Shown here piece after piece: positions 1-10,201 of a DNA stretch of 64,000 bases. Origin of the DNA: Roridomyces roridus (lineage: Eukaryota > Basidiomycota > Agaricomycetes > Agaricales > Mycenaceae). Each line of letters starts with the position of its first letter. Position 1 is the stretch's first letter. The notes below the pieces were generated by a model. That model saw nothing but the letters and a program-made list of their open reading frames with translations. It had not been told where the DNA came from and did no database searches. The stretch is from assembly GCA_029378245.1 (NCBI GenBank), contig JARKIF010000003.1, forward strand, positions 2,728,001 through 2,792,000. The letters run 5' to 3'. The position numbers were made by a program, and so were the translations under genes.

Positions 1-572
1 GCAGTCACCGAGGTGGCCAACACAAGTGCAAGGGATGGAATCATGGAAAGAAAGAAAGAAAGAGGCGAAGAGGCACCCCAGACCGCGTGTTCTTTATATA
101 GCGGTGCGCGACCGTCCGAGGTCGAAACACGGGGAAAGCTGGAGCCTGCAGATCTTCAGCTTCACGCGTGCAGATACTGTTGCCGAGTTGTACGGTGACA
201 ACGGCCATCGGTCAACTACGGCCAGGCGCACAGCTGCATGTGGACGCGAGAGATAAAGGGATTGCGCGTCACAGGGGAAAGACCGGAGAGCCCAGAGTCT
301 GGGCGATGAGACAGATCCTTCTGCCCGCGTGGGACTATGTATGTAGTTGAGGAGGAAAGGATGTGGCCCATGTGCACCTTGCTCGATCTGATCACGGCGT
401 ATTCTGCTCCGATCGCACATAGATTCGCGGATTTCATCGTCGGGATTTCGGACGGTCGGCAGGGATGACTCGGTAAATACGGTAATTTCTCTGTCTAATT
501 CCAACACTGAGACGCCGACATATATAAGCCTCAAATCCAGCGCGCGCGAGAAACAGAACCGACCTGCGCAGT
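1..572. other. Intergenic, no gene recognised
   Basis: I see no credible coding exon here. A TATA-like stretch lies near 93-100, but no gene could be assigned to it. The segment lies downstream of the reverse-strand aldo/keto reductase. Confidence 0.4.
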
Positions 573-1965
573 TCATTCGAAGATGTCAAAATCCAACCCC
601 CAGCTTTTGCTCGGGTTCAGACGCGGGTACGGCTTGTGCGACGTCGCAGCCTTCTCCAACTTGTCAAAAAGTTCGGAGGGGAGGGCTCGGACTACAGTTA
701 GTTGAGAATTTCACCAAGCGAAAAGAAACGGTGGTACAACGCACCCTGCAAATTCTCGACGACCCTACTCGGCGTCACACTCTTCGGCAAGACGACCGTC
801 CCCCGCTGGACATGCCAACTAATAACGACTTGGGCTGGGGTCATGCCCAGCTCTTTGGCAATTTCCACCACCTCGGGGACGGCGAGTGTGTCTTTGACTT
901 TACTGTCGCTGCCGAGGGGCGAGTAGGCTTCGAGGAGGACGGAGTTTTCTTTGGACCACTGAGAGCACATGTAAGTAAGAACGAGGACTGGGACCGAAAG
1001 AGAAAATGTACAGCGAGGAGCTCAGGCTGCGGGACCCAGAAGCTGATTTCGACCTGATTCACCGCGGGTTTGATCTTGAGTGGGTTCGCGGTGAGGTTCT
1101 GGAGCCTCCGGATGTTGAAGCTACCATCGTAGATGTTTCAGCAAAGGGAAGAAACGTAGAGAGGAAGACGCACTTGCTGACACCGATATTCCGCACTTTG
1201 CCCTTCGCCACCATCTCCTCGAGCTTCTGCCAGGTCGGGTAGGGATTCTCGGTGAGCTCTTTGTCGTAAGGCTGTCCATCTTTCTTTGCTACAGGCCTTC
1301 GGAGCCTTTATCAGTGTTCGTTCGGAGAAGGGGTTAGGACACCCACCAATGGATGAGGTACATATCGAGGTAGTCCACCCCCAACTTCGCAAGTGACTCG
1401 TCGAGGGCGGGTTCGATGTCCTCAGGGTCATGGAAAGTGTTCCAGAGCTGTTGATCGTCAACTTGAGGGTTGAAACTTGGAGTAGAACATAACGCACCTT
1501 CGAGGTAATCCAGACCTCCTCACGGGGCACCCCGCTATCCTTCAGCGCTTGCCCGACCTCCTCTTCGTTCTGGGGTATCGGTCAAAAACTCGCTCATTCG
1601 ACGAGAGGCACTCAGTGCTATTCACCCGGTAGATCCACGCGCCGTCAATGTGACGATATCCCGCCTTGAGTGCGGTCTAAATAATGAGGCGAGGGTCCAA
1701 GGAAGATAAGAGAGTCCCACGCACCTTGACCGCCTCTCCGACCTTGTTCTTCTCCGAGCGCCATACGCCTGAACCTGTCAGTCTGCATCCATGATTTTAG
1801 ATAAGCACACGCACCCAGAGCCACAGAGGGAATCTTGTCTCCTGAGGGGAGGACGTAGTGAGACGGCAGTGACGTCAGGTTACGCTGGCTCGTCGCGAAG
1901 CTGGCACGGCCGCAGCGGAGCCCCGTGCGCGAGACGTGGCGGAGGACGGGAAGAAAGACGACCAT
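573..1965 (-). CDS. Aldo/keto reductase, multi-exon
   Basis: NAD(P)H-dependent carbonyl reductase of the AKR superfamily (TIM barrel); substrate unknown. The spliced reverse-strand reading starts at 1965. After a roughly 35-residue Arg/Ser-rich extension comes the barrel start [13 protein letters not shown]. Exon 2 (1774-1725) gives [14 protein letters not shown]. Exon 3 (1676-1626) gives [16 protein letters not shown], with the catalytic Asp and Tyr of the family. Exon 4 (1569-1498) reads [12 protein letters not shown]. Then follow [16 protein letters not shown], a segment ending [25 protein letters not shown], and the cofactor-binding strand [17 protein letters not shown]. The last short exon ends [13 protein letters not shown] before TGA at 573. 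Introns are about 50 nt with GT-AG ends. The N-terminal extension resembles a mitochondrial presequence (inference). The family assignment is firm; exact borders of exons 5-7 are approximate. Confidence 0.88.
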
Positions 1966-4900
1966 GAGTGCGAATGCTGCGAGGATTCGAAAGAGGTTGG
2001 TGCGTTTGGGGCGTTGCTCAGCAGAAACAGCGGGTGTGGGAAGCGGTTTGTAACTCTATGGGACGGGACGATGAGAAACGGCGAGCGGACTTGATTTGTC
2101 GACATTACATTTTTTGTTGAGCTGGAGCATGATTTTCAGACAAAATAGGGCAAGCCAGAGAGAGGTAGACGTACTGAACGGATTTCTGCATGGGAGCAGA
2201 AAGAAAGCCGCGATAGGTCATACGGTCACGCGATGCTCAGTCATTATGTTGATCTGTTGATCCGGGAGGATGAAGCGAGCCGTGCTGATATGATCAGTGA
2301 TTGTAGTGCGGCTTGCTCCTAACCACCATCTCGTTCCTCAGCTCTTACTGCGCGGAACCCTGGAATCGCGTATCCTAAAGTGAGTCGGGCGTTCAATGAA
2401 CAGAATAGAAGGACAGAATAGAAGGCGCGACGACCTGCTGCGTCTCACGACGCCAACCCTGACCGTGGCGTATGTGCCGCATTATCGTGGCACTGTCTAG
2501 CCTTAGGATGGGCCTGATCGTGTGCCCAAATGACCAAATCTTCCTGCCTTTCTGCTCTATAACTCTATGCACTTTCCCGCTTCAATCAGCAGATATCTTG
2601 AAGGATACGACTCTGTGCGTGCGCATTCGATTGTGGGCGTGCCGCGTTGTCCAAACTTCGGCGCTGTTGACGGGCGTAATTTGACTGGGCAGCTCACACG
2701 GCGTTTCGGCGCGTGTAGGAACTTGAACGGAAGGAAGATGATGGATTTAACCGTACAGCCGTAACCTCCTTGGTCTCTTTCTCCATGATCACGACATGGT
2801 TACGACCCTGATGTCCTCCAACCTCAAGGCCTCAAGCTAGCCTCAAGTCTCTCGCCGCTGGGTACCTTTTCAGAATACTGGACTTGCTTGGTACTTTACG
2901 GTCGATCGGCTCTGCCCTACAAGATCCAGCCAGCACGCTCAAAGCATCGGCGGCGCGCTCGCGCGTGGGACTCCTCAAACAATGGTGGGATGCCTTGTCC
3001 GTGCCAAATCGTTTCTCCAGCTCACTCTCTGCATATGTGATCCAGTCGCCTTGTCTGATAACTTTTTTACCCACTCCGGGATGGATCTGCTCGCTGATTG
3101 GAACCGCCCAAGAATCGTTTTCTGGAAACCCTGGAATGTTCTCTATCTACTTGGTCAGCCTCCTCTGTGCATGGAAGACAAGGACTGCGGGCGACTGCGG
3201 CTCCGTAGCGCCCTCTGACTGGTGACTCACGGGGCGGACTGCGCGTGCGTCAAGGGTCCGCGATGTGTATCAAACACCGCCCTCGGCTCCAAATTCCATC
3301 CTCCCCCGCGCAAATGGCGTTGATCAAACCCCCTTCAACACCACCTTTCCCAAGGATTCGTGGCCTAATGCATTCACCCGAAGGCTATTCGGTGTCACTG
3401 TCAAGTACTCTGTGGTGCGGTACTACCCAAGCCGAAGAACTCATGACTTTCCCCGGTCCGTTCAGGGTTCAGGCGAGTGAGGTTGTCAAGAACACAGCTC
3501 TGATCTAATTTTTCCAAATATCTGCGGTCTCGCTTTCCCGTCATCGGACCGATTCCCCGATGTCTTGCTTACTTGGACTCAATTGTCCCGAGGTTGACTG
3601 CCGCAGTTCATTTATACCTGAACGCGTAACAGCGTTGGGATTCTCATCGATCAGGTACCCGCAATCAAAGAAGACGACGTATGTATCTGTTGGCGTTGTT
3701 GGTCGCCGCCGCTATGACAGAGATTGCTCTCAGATTCGTCACCTTCGATTCTGGAAACTCGCCGATTCATGTGAATTTCCTCCAGGGACCTCAATTGAGC
3801 CTTCTTCTTCCCAAGCTTCTCTGGATCTATCGAAAATCCACACAGATTCGTGTCAATCAACTTGAGGCGCGGTGCTCTTCCGCTTGCCTCACGACCGTTC
3901 CTGAGCGCTGGGCGCTGAGCCTTAATTACATCTCCGCTCGCCGCCGATGGTCGTCGACGAGATCTCCGCTCGAATATTTCTTCCGCTGGCGCCTGCTTCA
4001 CGGGACTAGGTGCGGCGATTCTGCTATACCCTGTGTACGTGAGCCCTAAAATTTTGACTCGTAGGTGCTCGTCTTGTCAATGCCACAAGCTGGTTGAATA
4101 CCGTCGGCGATGCGGGCTTAATTGGCAACGGACCCTGAGCCGTACTTTCACTGCCATTCTCCGAAATCTTCTCATCCACACGAATGAATTGAGAAGCTTC
4201 TCTGTATGTACTAGCTCCAATTCCGCATCTGCCAACCTGGATCTTGTTCATCTGCATAGTCCGCACCACGCCTTCCAAATGGCTACGCCGATCCATCCAT
4301 GATTCGCAGTGCCATCTTTTGTTGTCTTGGTACGTCACATGGAATTCGGTCCGATTTTTCTTCTTTGGGCCCAGATGGCTCGAGCGGGAGCGCATCTTTT
4401 TGCGGTGCTTCGTGGCGGTATGTCATTTCAAAATCATTTTTGACCGTCGTCGGTCAGCTTCGGCAAATCTCGGCGCGCACTTGGTCAACAGCAGTTATTC
4501 CATGTCCAAGTAAGGGTATGTGCTTTCTTATCCCCTGATTTTTCTTGCTTATCCCCCGATTTTTCTTGGCTTATCCCGCCAGGTCTCACGCAGACGGGGC
4601 ACGAAATCCCTTTGGTGCTTCGGATGCAATGGATCTTCTCACACATACACATGTGCCCTCGCAAAATAATATGGAAGTGCGGTCCGGGTGCGACTGCAGT
4701 TGCCACGCACACGTCTCTCCGTCTACCCCCTTCTTCTAGCCTCCCCAGGCATTCTCATCCCTTCGGATAACGCATCCGCGCTTGAATATGCGTCGTCGGG
4801 CCGACGAGCGATGTTAACGTAGGGTCATACGTATGTTGGCTGGGTACATGGATGTAAAAAGTCGATCTAACCTCAAAAGGCATTCCACATGCCATTTTGA

Positions 4901-5218
4901 GAACAAGGTAAGGGATATCCATATCCTGACGTCTACTATTTATCTAATTGACTTGGCATCTTGCTCACAAATAGCGCACTGCAGTGCCATTATTCTGTTT
5001 GGTTCTATAGTCGCAGACGCCCTACGTACTGCCCCCTTCTGGCCATCCGCAGACGCTCGCACAGCCGATGCTTGGCTCTGTTGGGTCTGGGGGTCGTCTC
5101 CTCTTATAACACCACCACCACCATCTCGGACCCGCACCGCGTCACCTCTTTCCCCCCTCCTCGAGTCAGACATTCACCACCAGCACCCACCCCCCACCCC
5201 CACCCTCTCAAGGCCGAG
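1966..5218. other. Long intergenic region, no gene recognised
   Basis: About 3.2 kb with only short overlapping open frames on both strands and no recognisable domain or conserved exon series. Near 4530-4580 a short tandem motif (CTTATCCCC followed by GATTTTTCTTG) is repeated two to three times. The left end should hold the promoter of the aldo/keto reductase and the right end that of the membrane protein gene at 5219. Confidence 0.4.
5105..5109 (+). promoter_or_regulatory. TATA-like element of the gene at 5219
   Basis: TATAA lies about 110 bp before the start codon, followed by a pyrimidine- and CCACC-rich leader. The two paralogues of this gene also have TATA-like motifs 65-80 bp before their starts. 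Confidence 0.35.
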
Positions 5219-6019
5219 ATGTACTTCCCGGTCACCTTCACCCTCCTCGCCTGGCTTGCCTTCGTGGTAGCTGTGCCCACCGATGCCCCCATCTCGTCTA
5301 TCCCCATCCCACCATCCGAGCTATGGGTAGCGCTCGATGCCACCACCACCGCACTTTTGTACGCAGAGGCAACAGGCCTCTGCGACCCCCGCCTATCGGT
5401 GACTGGCACACACCCTCCTGCATCCACACGCACCACGACGCAGCTCGACAGCCCGCCAGCCGGGAGTTCCTCCGTCGAGTCGGACTCGTACGACATCAAA
5501 CTACTCCCCGCAATGCTCGACGACGAGAGCAACGCCGGCGAGACGAGGGGCATGCCTATAAGCCATGCAGTCATCGGCAAAATCGTAGGGGGCTTTGGTG
5601 CGTCACTCCACTTTGCCCCCCTTCTACAGCTTGTTGATCATTTACTTCCATGCACAGCCCTATTCATTGCGGTGAATGTGGTATTCTTCTGTGTGTGGTG
5701 CCATCGACGCCAGGCTACCACCAACAACACCGTCCCTGCATCCTCGCGCCCGCAGCCCCGAGTGACCGTGACGGTCGCTGGAGGGACGCGGTGGCGCCCG
5801 CGCTCCTCAACTCGTTCGTCGACGAATACCGTGGCGAGCCTCTGGCGTGGTAGCCAGGATCGTGGCACTACGCCACCAGCCGACGACGAGTCTACAATTG
5901 CGGGTAGCCCGACGTCGCCTTTTGGCCACGGACAAGATGTTCAGATGCTTCCCTTCCCCACGACGCCACCTGTGCCTCCGACGCCCGTGTACCACACCGG
6001 CGACTATTACGCGGCATAG
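5219..6019 (+). CDS. Single-pass membrane protein, local family member 1
   Basis: Function not recognised. Two exons, 5219-5597 and 5658-6019, give 246 residues. The start begins MYF and opens a hydrophobic signal peptide (residues 1-20, ending FVVAVP). A Ser/Thr/Pro-rich, presumably extracellular segment of about 100 residues follows. The one membrane helix is spelled across the exon junction as GGF/ALFIAVNVVFFCVWC, followed by a basic, Thr/Arg/Pro-rich tail. The 60-nt intron (GTGCGT...CACAG) is a multiple of three and has no stop, so a retained-intron form would also translate. Intron position and the helix core ALFxxVNV are shared with genes at 8676 and 12946. It is the longest of the three. 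Confidence 0.72.
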   Translation: MYFPVTFTLLAWLAFVVAVPTDAPISSIPIPPSELWVALDATTTALLYAEATGLCDPRLSVTGTHPPASTRTTTQLDSPPAGSSSVESDSYDIKLLPAMLDDESNAGETRGMPISHAVIGKIVGGFGASLHFAPLLQLVDHLLPCTALFIAVNVVFFCVWCHRRQATTNNTVPASSRPQPRVTVTVAGGTRWRPRSSTRSSTNTVASLWRGSQDRGTTPPADDESTIAGSPTSPFGHGQDVQMLPFPTTPPVPPTPVYHTGDYYAA

Positions 6020-8318
6020 CGCGCTAGTCTGGCATCCCTGCTTGCACCCTCACGACTTCATGACCTGCATACTCCTGGCCGCTGGTAGGCACTGGCAGTG
6101 GTCCTGCCAACGTTCACGCCTCTTGCACACAGCAACAACACCTTCATGGGTTCTCATCCCTCCATCCTCCATTCTCCATCAACACCCACGCGCGCATACT
6201 CTATACCTCCCATTCCTTCCTTTGCTAATGCTCGCCAAGTCGATTCCTCGGAAATTCTACCCAATTCTTACTTGCCGTACTTGCCGTACTGACTTGGTTC
6301 CACACACTACAATCTTTGTACTCTTTCTTTCTTTTAGCTTTCTTTATAGCTATGTACACACTTGCTATCGTCTTCGCTTTGCCGAGTTGTACATACTACT
6401 TGGAAAACATTCAACCTAAACTCAAAGGTTCTCGGAAATTGCTCGGAAAGCTTGTTCTTGTTCAGGAAAAAAAAACCTACTATTGCCGTCAAGTTCCCCA
6501 AATATACCCCGGAAACTTTGCAACGAGATGTACACCGTGCTCCGTCTCCTTCTCGCACCTCGATCTGTTGCCTCCATGTAGTGTCCGTGGTGATTGATTG
6601 ATCATAAGTACTTACGGCACCCGCGCCCTTGTCTTTTTTCGTCGCCTTTACTTACTTCCAGCGTCTGCCTCTGTGGGTCCGCCATGAAATATCTGAATCA
6701 AGCAAAGACTTTCCTTCCTTGGCATTTGAATGCATTCGAGTATCGACCTCCGGTCAATGGCGCTCAAGATCCCGCTGTACTAGGCAACGCGACGTGGCAA
6801 GTGGCAAATGGTCCGATACTTGCAAAAAAAAAACACCCGACTCGAAACCGAAACGCTTCTTGCACCAATAGAGAACAATGGCACGGAGCTAACTCTGATA
6901 TCTTTGGCTGGCTGGCACGTCGACGTCGTCTCAGGCCTGCCCAGACTTTTTGATCGCTTCTCCCGCTGGCTGTCGTCATTCGCTGACCGCAGACATAACG
7001 TTTGTCTTGCATCCCAATCACTGGCAGCGACCACTGAAACACTTCTCATGGCGACTCGGGCAGTGGACTCGACTTCTTGCTGCTGTAATGCCAATCCTAT
7101 CCAGTCAGCAATTGAATCTACCCCCATGGCCTTGTTTCTGCTCTTCTTGACTCACACGAGTTCATGTTCCAAGCCGATTGAGCCCCTCACAGGGTCTACT
7201 CGTTTCACTCGTCTGGATTCCTGAAGCTGTTCACTCCCGAGCCTGATCGCTTTCGGTCATCTAACACTGTGGCGTCGACGTCTTCCTTTCCCATTTACTC
7301 AAGACCAAAGGCTGTGTGAGTGTCGATACTTATGCTAGCCGCATCCCAGGTTCTGACGATCAGAAGCACGTTTCGGACTATGCGTAATCTCCGTACTGTT
7401 AGCCGAAAAATTACCTGGCCCTTCGAAAATGCGTTTTTCTGCAGCCCCCTGTCACTGTGTGACCTCCGGAGTTTTTGGCATTCATTTCTATGATATTTGC
7501 AGTTGCCGAAGATACGAGGTCTATCAAAAGCGCTGGTGACCACACTTGCACCCTCCCTCTACACCATTCTCTTAGCTATTGCACCTGGGGGCAGCTGATA
7601 AGTACATGAGCCAAGGCCGGCGAATTCCGGATGTAGATCAGAGAATGGGCTAGGGAAACTACTGGCAGGGAGTTTTTTCGGCTAACAGGAGGTAAGTACA
7701 TGATGATGTTGGCCCTAACGTACTCACTCCCGCCTTTTCAGAAGATCCGGTAGTAAAACGGTAACAACCTTGGAAAATGGTTTTGAGGTTCCCTGCCTCG
7801 AGGCGTCGGGAATTATTGTTGACGGGGATGGTACTTCTTCCATATTACTAGTATTGGCTGAGTTCTCGATGCAGATGTGTACCATGACATTCCCTCACCG
7901 GATTCCTCTTCCTCGGTTCCACGATTCATTTCGCCCTCCAGCTCCGGAGGTTTCGGCGGGTGACTTGCAAAGGAGCGGTTTAGAATAATGCGCCGTCACA
8001 CAGTTAATTTATTGGTGAAAACCCGGTCAGGTTCGGCCTCGAGCAGCACATCTTTTGGAAGTTCCAGCGCAGCCCTGCCTAATCTCCGGGGGAGAATCGC
8101 TCTGACAGTCTGACAGATGCCTCACACGATGTCCTCTTGAACGCGCTGTTGCGGTATGTACAAGTACTTCTCATGTCTTCTCTCCATTGATATCGGGGCC
8201 GAGGGTCAGACATGAGCATTCGTTGCCACGGCGATGAGAGCCCGGTGGATCCCTACTAGTACTTTCCATGCACACCACTTCATTCCAGAATGTCTGTCAG
8301 ACTCGGAGCTGTGTTTGG

Positions 8319-8349
8319 CGTGCGTGTGCGTGTGCGTGTGCGTGTGCGT
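8319..8349. repeat. (GTGTGC)n microsatellite
   Basis: About five uninterrupted copies of the hexamer GTGTGC, visible directly in the sequence. No coding meaning. Confidence 0.9.
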
Positions 8350-8596
8350 AGCTTTACAGCCTAGACCAATGCTCCGAGCCGGCTTGTGGGCGGATGTGTG
8401 TGGCTTCGCGATACGAGTTGCAGTGTTCTTTTCATGTCAGACTGTGGGTGTGAGACTGACCTTCGACCTCAACAGGCTAATTCGAATGGGGACCCGAACA
8501 CAGCAAGGTATCGAGATCCGTGTGACGCCGTCCATTTTTTTTTTGTAGACGCGCGTTCATTTGTTCTTATTCACAGCGTTGCGTGACGTCCCATAG

Positions 8597-8603
8597 TTTA
8601 AAA
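8597..8603 (+). promoter_or_regulatory. TATA-like element of the gene at 8676
   Basis: TTTAAAA lies 73-79 bp upstream of the start codon of family member 2, a spacing close to that of the TATA box of member 3. Confidence 0.4.
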
Positions 8604-8675
8604 GGCGAGGGTGCTTGTTATCCCACATTCTGCCCACACGTCACGACTCACAATCCATTCACCAATCTCCTCCCA

Positions 8676-9268
8676 ATGTATCTCCTTCTCTTTCTGCTCC
8701 TGGTAGTCGACTGGGTTGCATCTGCGCCTGTCCACTGCAACATGGGGTCCGACTCAGTGTTCGCTGCGCAGGCCACGTCTGTGGTTGAACCAATCAAGTT
8801 CCTAACCAACCTCGGCCCATCGACCATCGCATCGCCTTTCACACTTCATGTTGGGAATACACACACCGTGGTCGACTCGACCCACCTAGTTGTCCGCGAT
8901 AAGTACGCCCCGTTCTCCGCCGACGCCTCTCCAAGGGGTTCGGAGTATAGCGCCGAAGGCACCATGGCAATTCCCACTGCCCAACCCGTCGGCGAGAGTG
9001 TCTGGTTCTTTGGTGGGCCTTCTTTGTCCCCTTCCCCCTCAATATGAATCTCGACTGCACCCACACAGCTTTGTTCGTGGCAGTAAATGTGGCACTCATT
9101 TGGGTTGGATTTCGGTGCTGTCGGCCGAAACGCCTGCTGCAGGCAAAGGACCGCTCTGGCATCAATAGTAGTACGCACCCCCGTCGGAGAATCACGCTGC
9201 CAGTGGCCGGGCGTATGCCTTTACGCCGGAAGCCAGACAACTCGCGGACCAAGTTGACGAAAGGGTAG
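8676..9268 (+). CDS. Single-pass membrane protein, local family member 2
   Basis: Function not recognised. Exons 8676-9012 and 9069-9268 give 178 residues. The start MYLLLFLLLVVDWVASAP is a clear signal peptide. A polar ectodomain of about 95 residues follows, then the membrane helix spelled across the junction (SVWFF/ALFVAVNVALIWVGF). The basic tail contains LPVAGRMPLRR, also found as LPVAGRIPLRR in member 3. The 56-nt intron (GTGGGC...CACAG) sits at exactly the same codon and phase as in members 1 and 3. Without splicing, the frame stops a few codons after the helix start, so splicing is needed for the membrane anchor. The gene is convergent with the O-methyltransferase, 109 bp away. Confidence 0.75.
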
Positions 9269-9377
9269 TCTGCCAATCGCGCCGGATGTGCCTTCACAGA
9301 ATTTTCTTTCCCACAGACTTCTTTTCGTCCAATACATAGATAGTACATGACCCAGTTTGCACAGTTCAGACCACACT

Positions 9378-10201
9378 TCACTTGCGATACGCAAACGTAA
9401 ACCCATCGAAACCCTTCTCGCCAACCGTGTGAATCGTGGTGGCCTCTACTTCCGGATCGTCCTTAATAAATCTCAAAAGTTCACGCGTGCCCTCCACACT
9501 CGGATCCATGTCTGTCGGATCCACCAAGCGTCCTTTGCGGCCAGTATTGTCCACGATCTAGATAATAATACGTTATTTAGATCAAGTAGAGAAAAAGGAA
9601 CCCACGATGACACCCCCGCTCCGAACAAGTCGCTTGGCCTCGATAAAGTAGTTGGTATTGTTGGGTTTGTCGGCGTCGATAAAGACGAGGTCAAAGAGAG
9701 CGTCCGAGGGTAGCGCTTGCATCGAGGCGTGTGCGGGTCCCAGGATGACTTTGACTTTGTTGGAGAGACCGGCGTGGGCCACGTTCTCTTCAATGGCTTG
9801 AAAGTCCATGTGAATCCGAGATGTTCAAAGCAGTGACGAAGACATACCTCCACATGCAACGGGTCAATTTCCAGCGCGACAACCTGTCCGTCGTCAGGCA
9901 GAGCGCGAGCCATCCAGATTGCAGAGTATCTACATCGCCTTTTGAGTGAACAATTTCAACACGACGCCGCCGACACATACCCCCCAAGACTGCCCACTTC
10001 CAAAACGCGCTTGGCGTTTACGCTGCGCAGGAGTAGATGAAGGAATTTTCCCTGAGCAGGGCTGACGGCGATCTCGTAGGGGATGCCCTTCTCCTGCGTC
10101 CGGCGCTCGGTGGACTCGAGCACAGGGTCGGGTTTAATGAGGAAGGAGTTGTGGTAGACGTCTGAGCGGGCCCAGAGGTCGTGCATTTCAGTGGTGGCCA
10201 T
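9378..10201 (-). CDS. SAM-dependent O-methyltransferase (CCoAOMT-like, family 3)
   Basis: Small class-I O-methyltransferase, probably cation-dependent, acting on a catechol-like small molecule; substrate unknown. Proposed exons are 10201-9981, 9929-9844, 9796-9606 and 9557-9378, giving 225 residues. Motif I is KRVLEVGSLGGYSAIWMA, followed by VVALEIDP (motif II acidic residue), LFDLVFIDADKPNN (Asp metal ligands and motif IV) and GGVIIVDNTGRKGRL. The C terminus is GEKGFDGFTFAYRK. Length matches the family's 220-240 residues. The start at 10201 (MATTEMHDLW) fits better than an upstream in-frame ATG at 10291, which adds a non-conserved leader. The donor of intron 2 is the least certain; using GTCTTC at 9843 keeps the frame. 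Confidence 0.88.

Larger units (their letters stand above)
6020..8675. other. Intergenic region between membrane protein paralogues
   Basis: About 2.65 kb. Open frames here are short, lack recognisable domains and do not join into a gene. A GTGTGC microsatellite lies at 8319-8349. The last 100 bp form the promoter of the next family member. Confidence 0.4.

Noticed and set aside
94..576. 160-codon reverse-strand open frame at the window start
   Set aside because: It overlaps the end of the aldo/keto reductase, has no recognisable domain and looks like a chance frame.
3560..4049. Overlapping 100-120 codon frames on both strands
   Set aside because: No domain, no conserved exon junctions, and mutually exclusive frames of similar length.
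6808..7224. 138-codon frame between membrane family members 1 and 2, considered as a fourth member
   Set aside because: It lacks the MY start, helix motif, basic tail and intron of the family.
573..10201. Secondary-metabolite cluster (reductase, methyltransferase, MFS nearby)
   Set aside because: No core synthase, long gaps, and the neighbours are unrelated; proximity alone is not enough.
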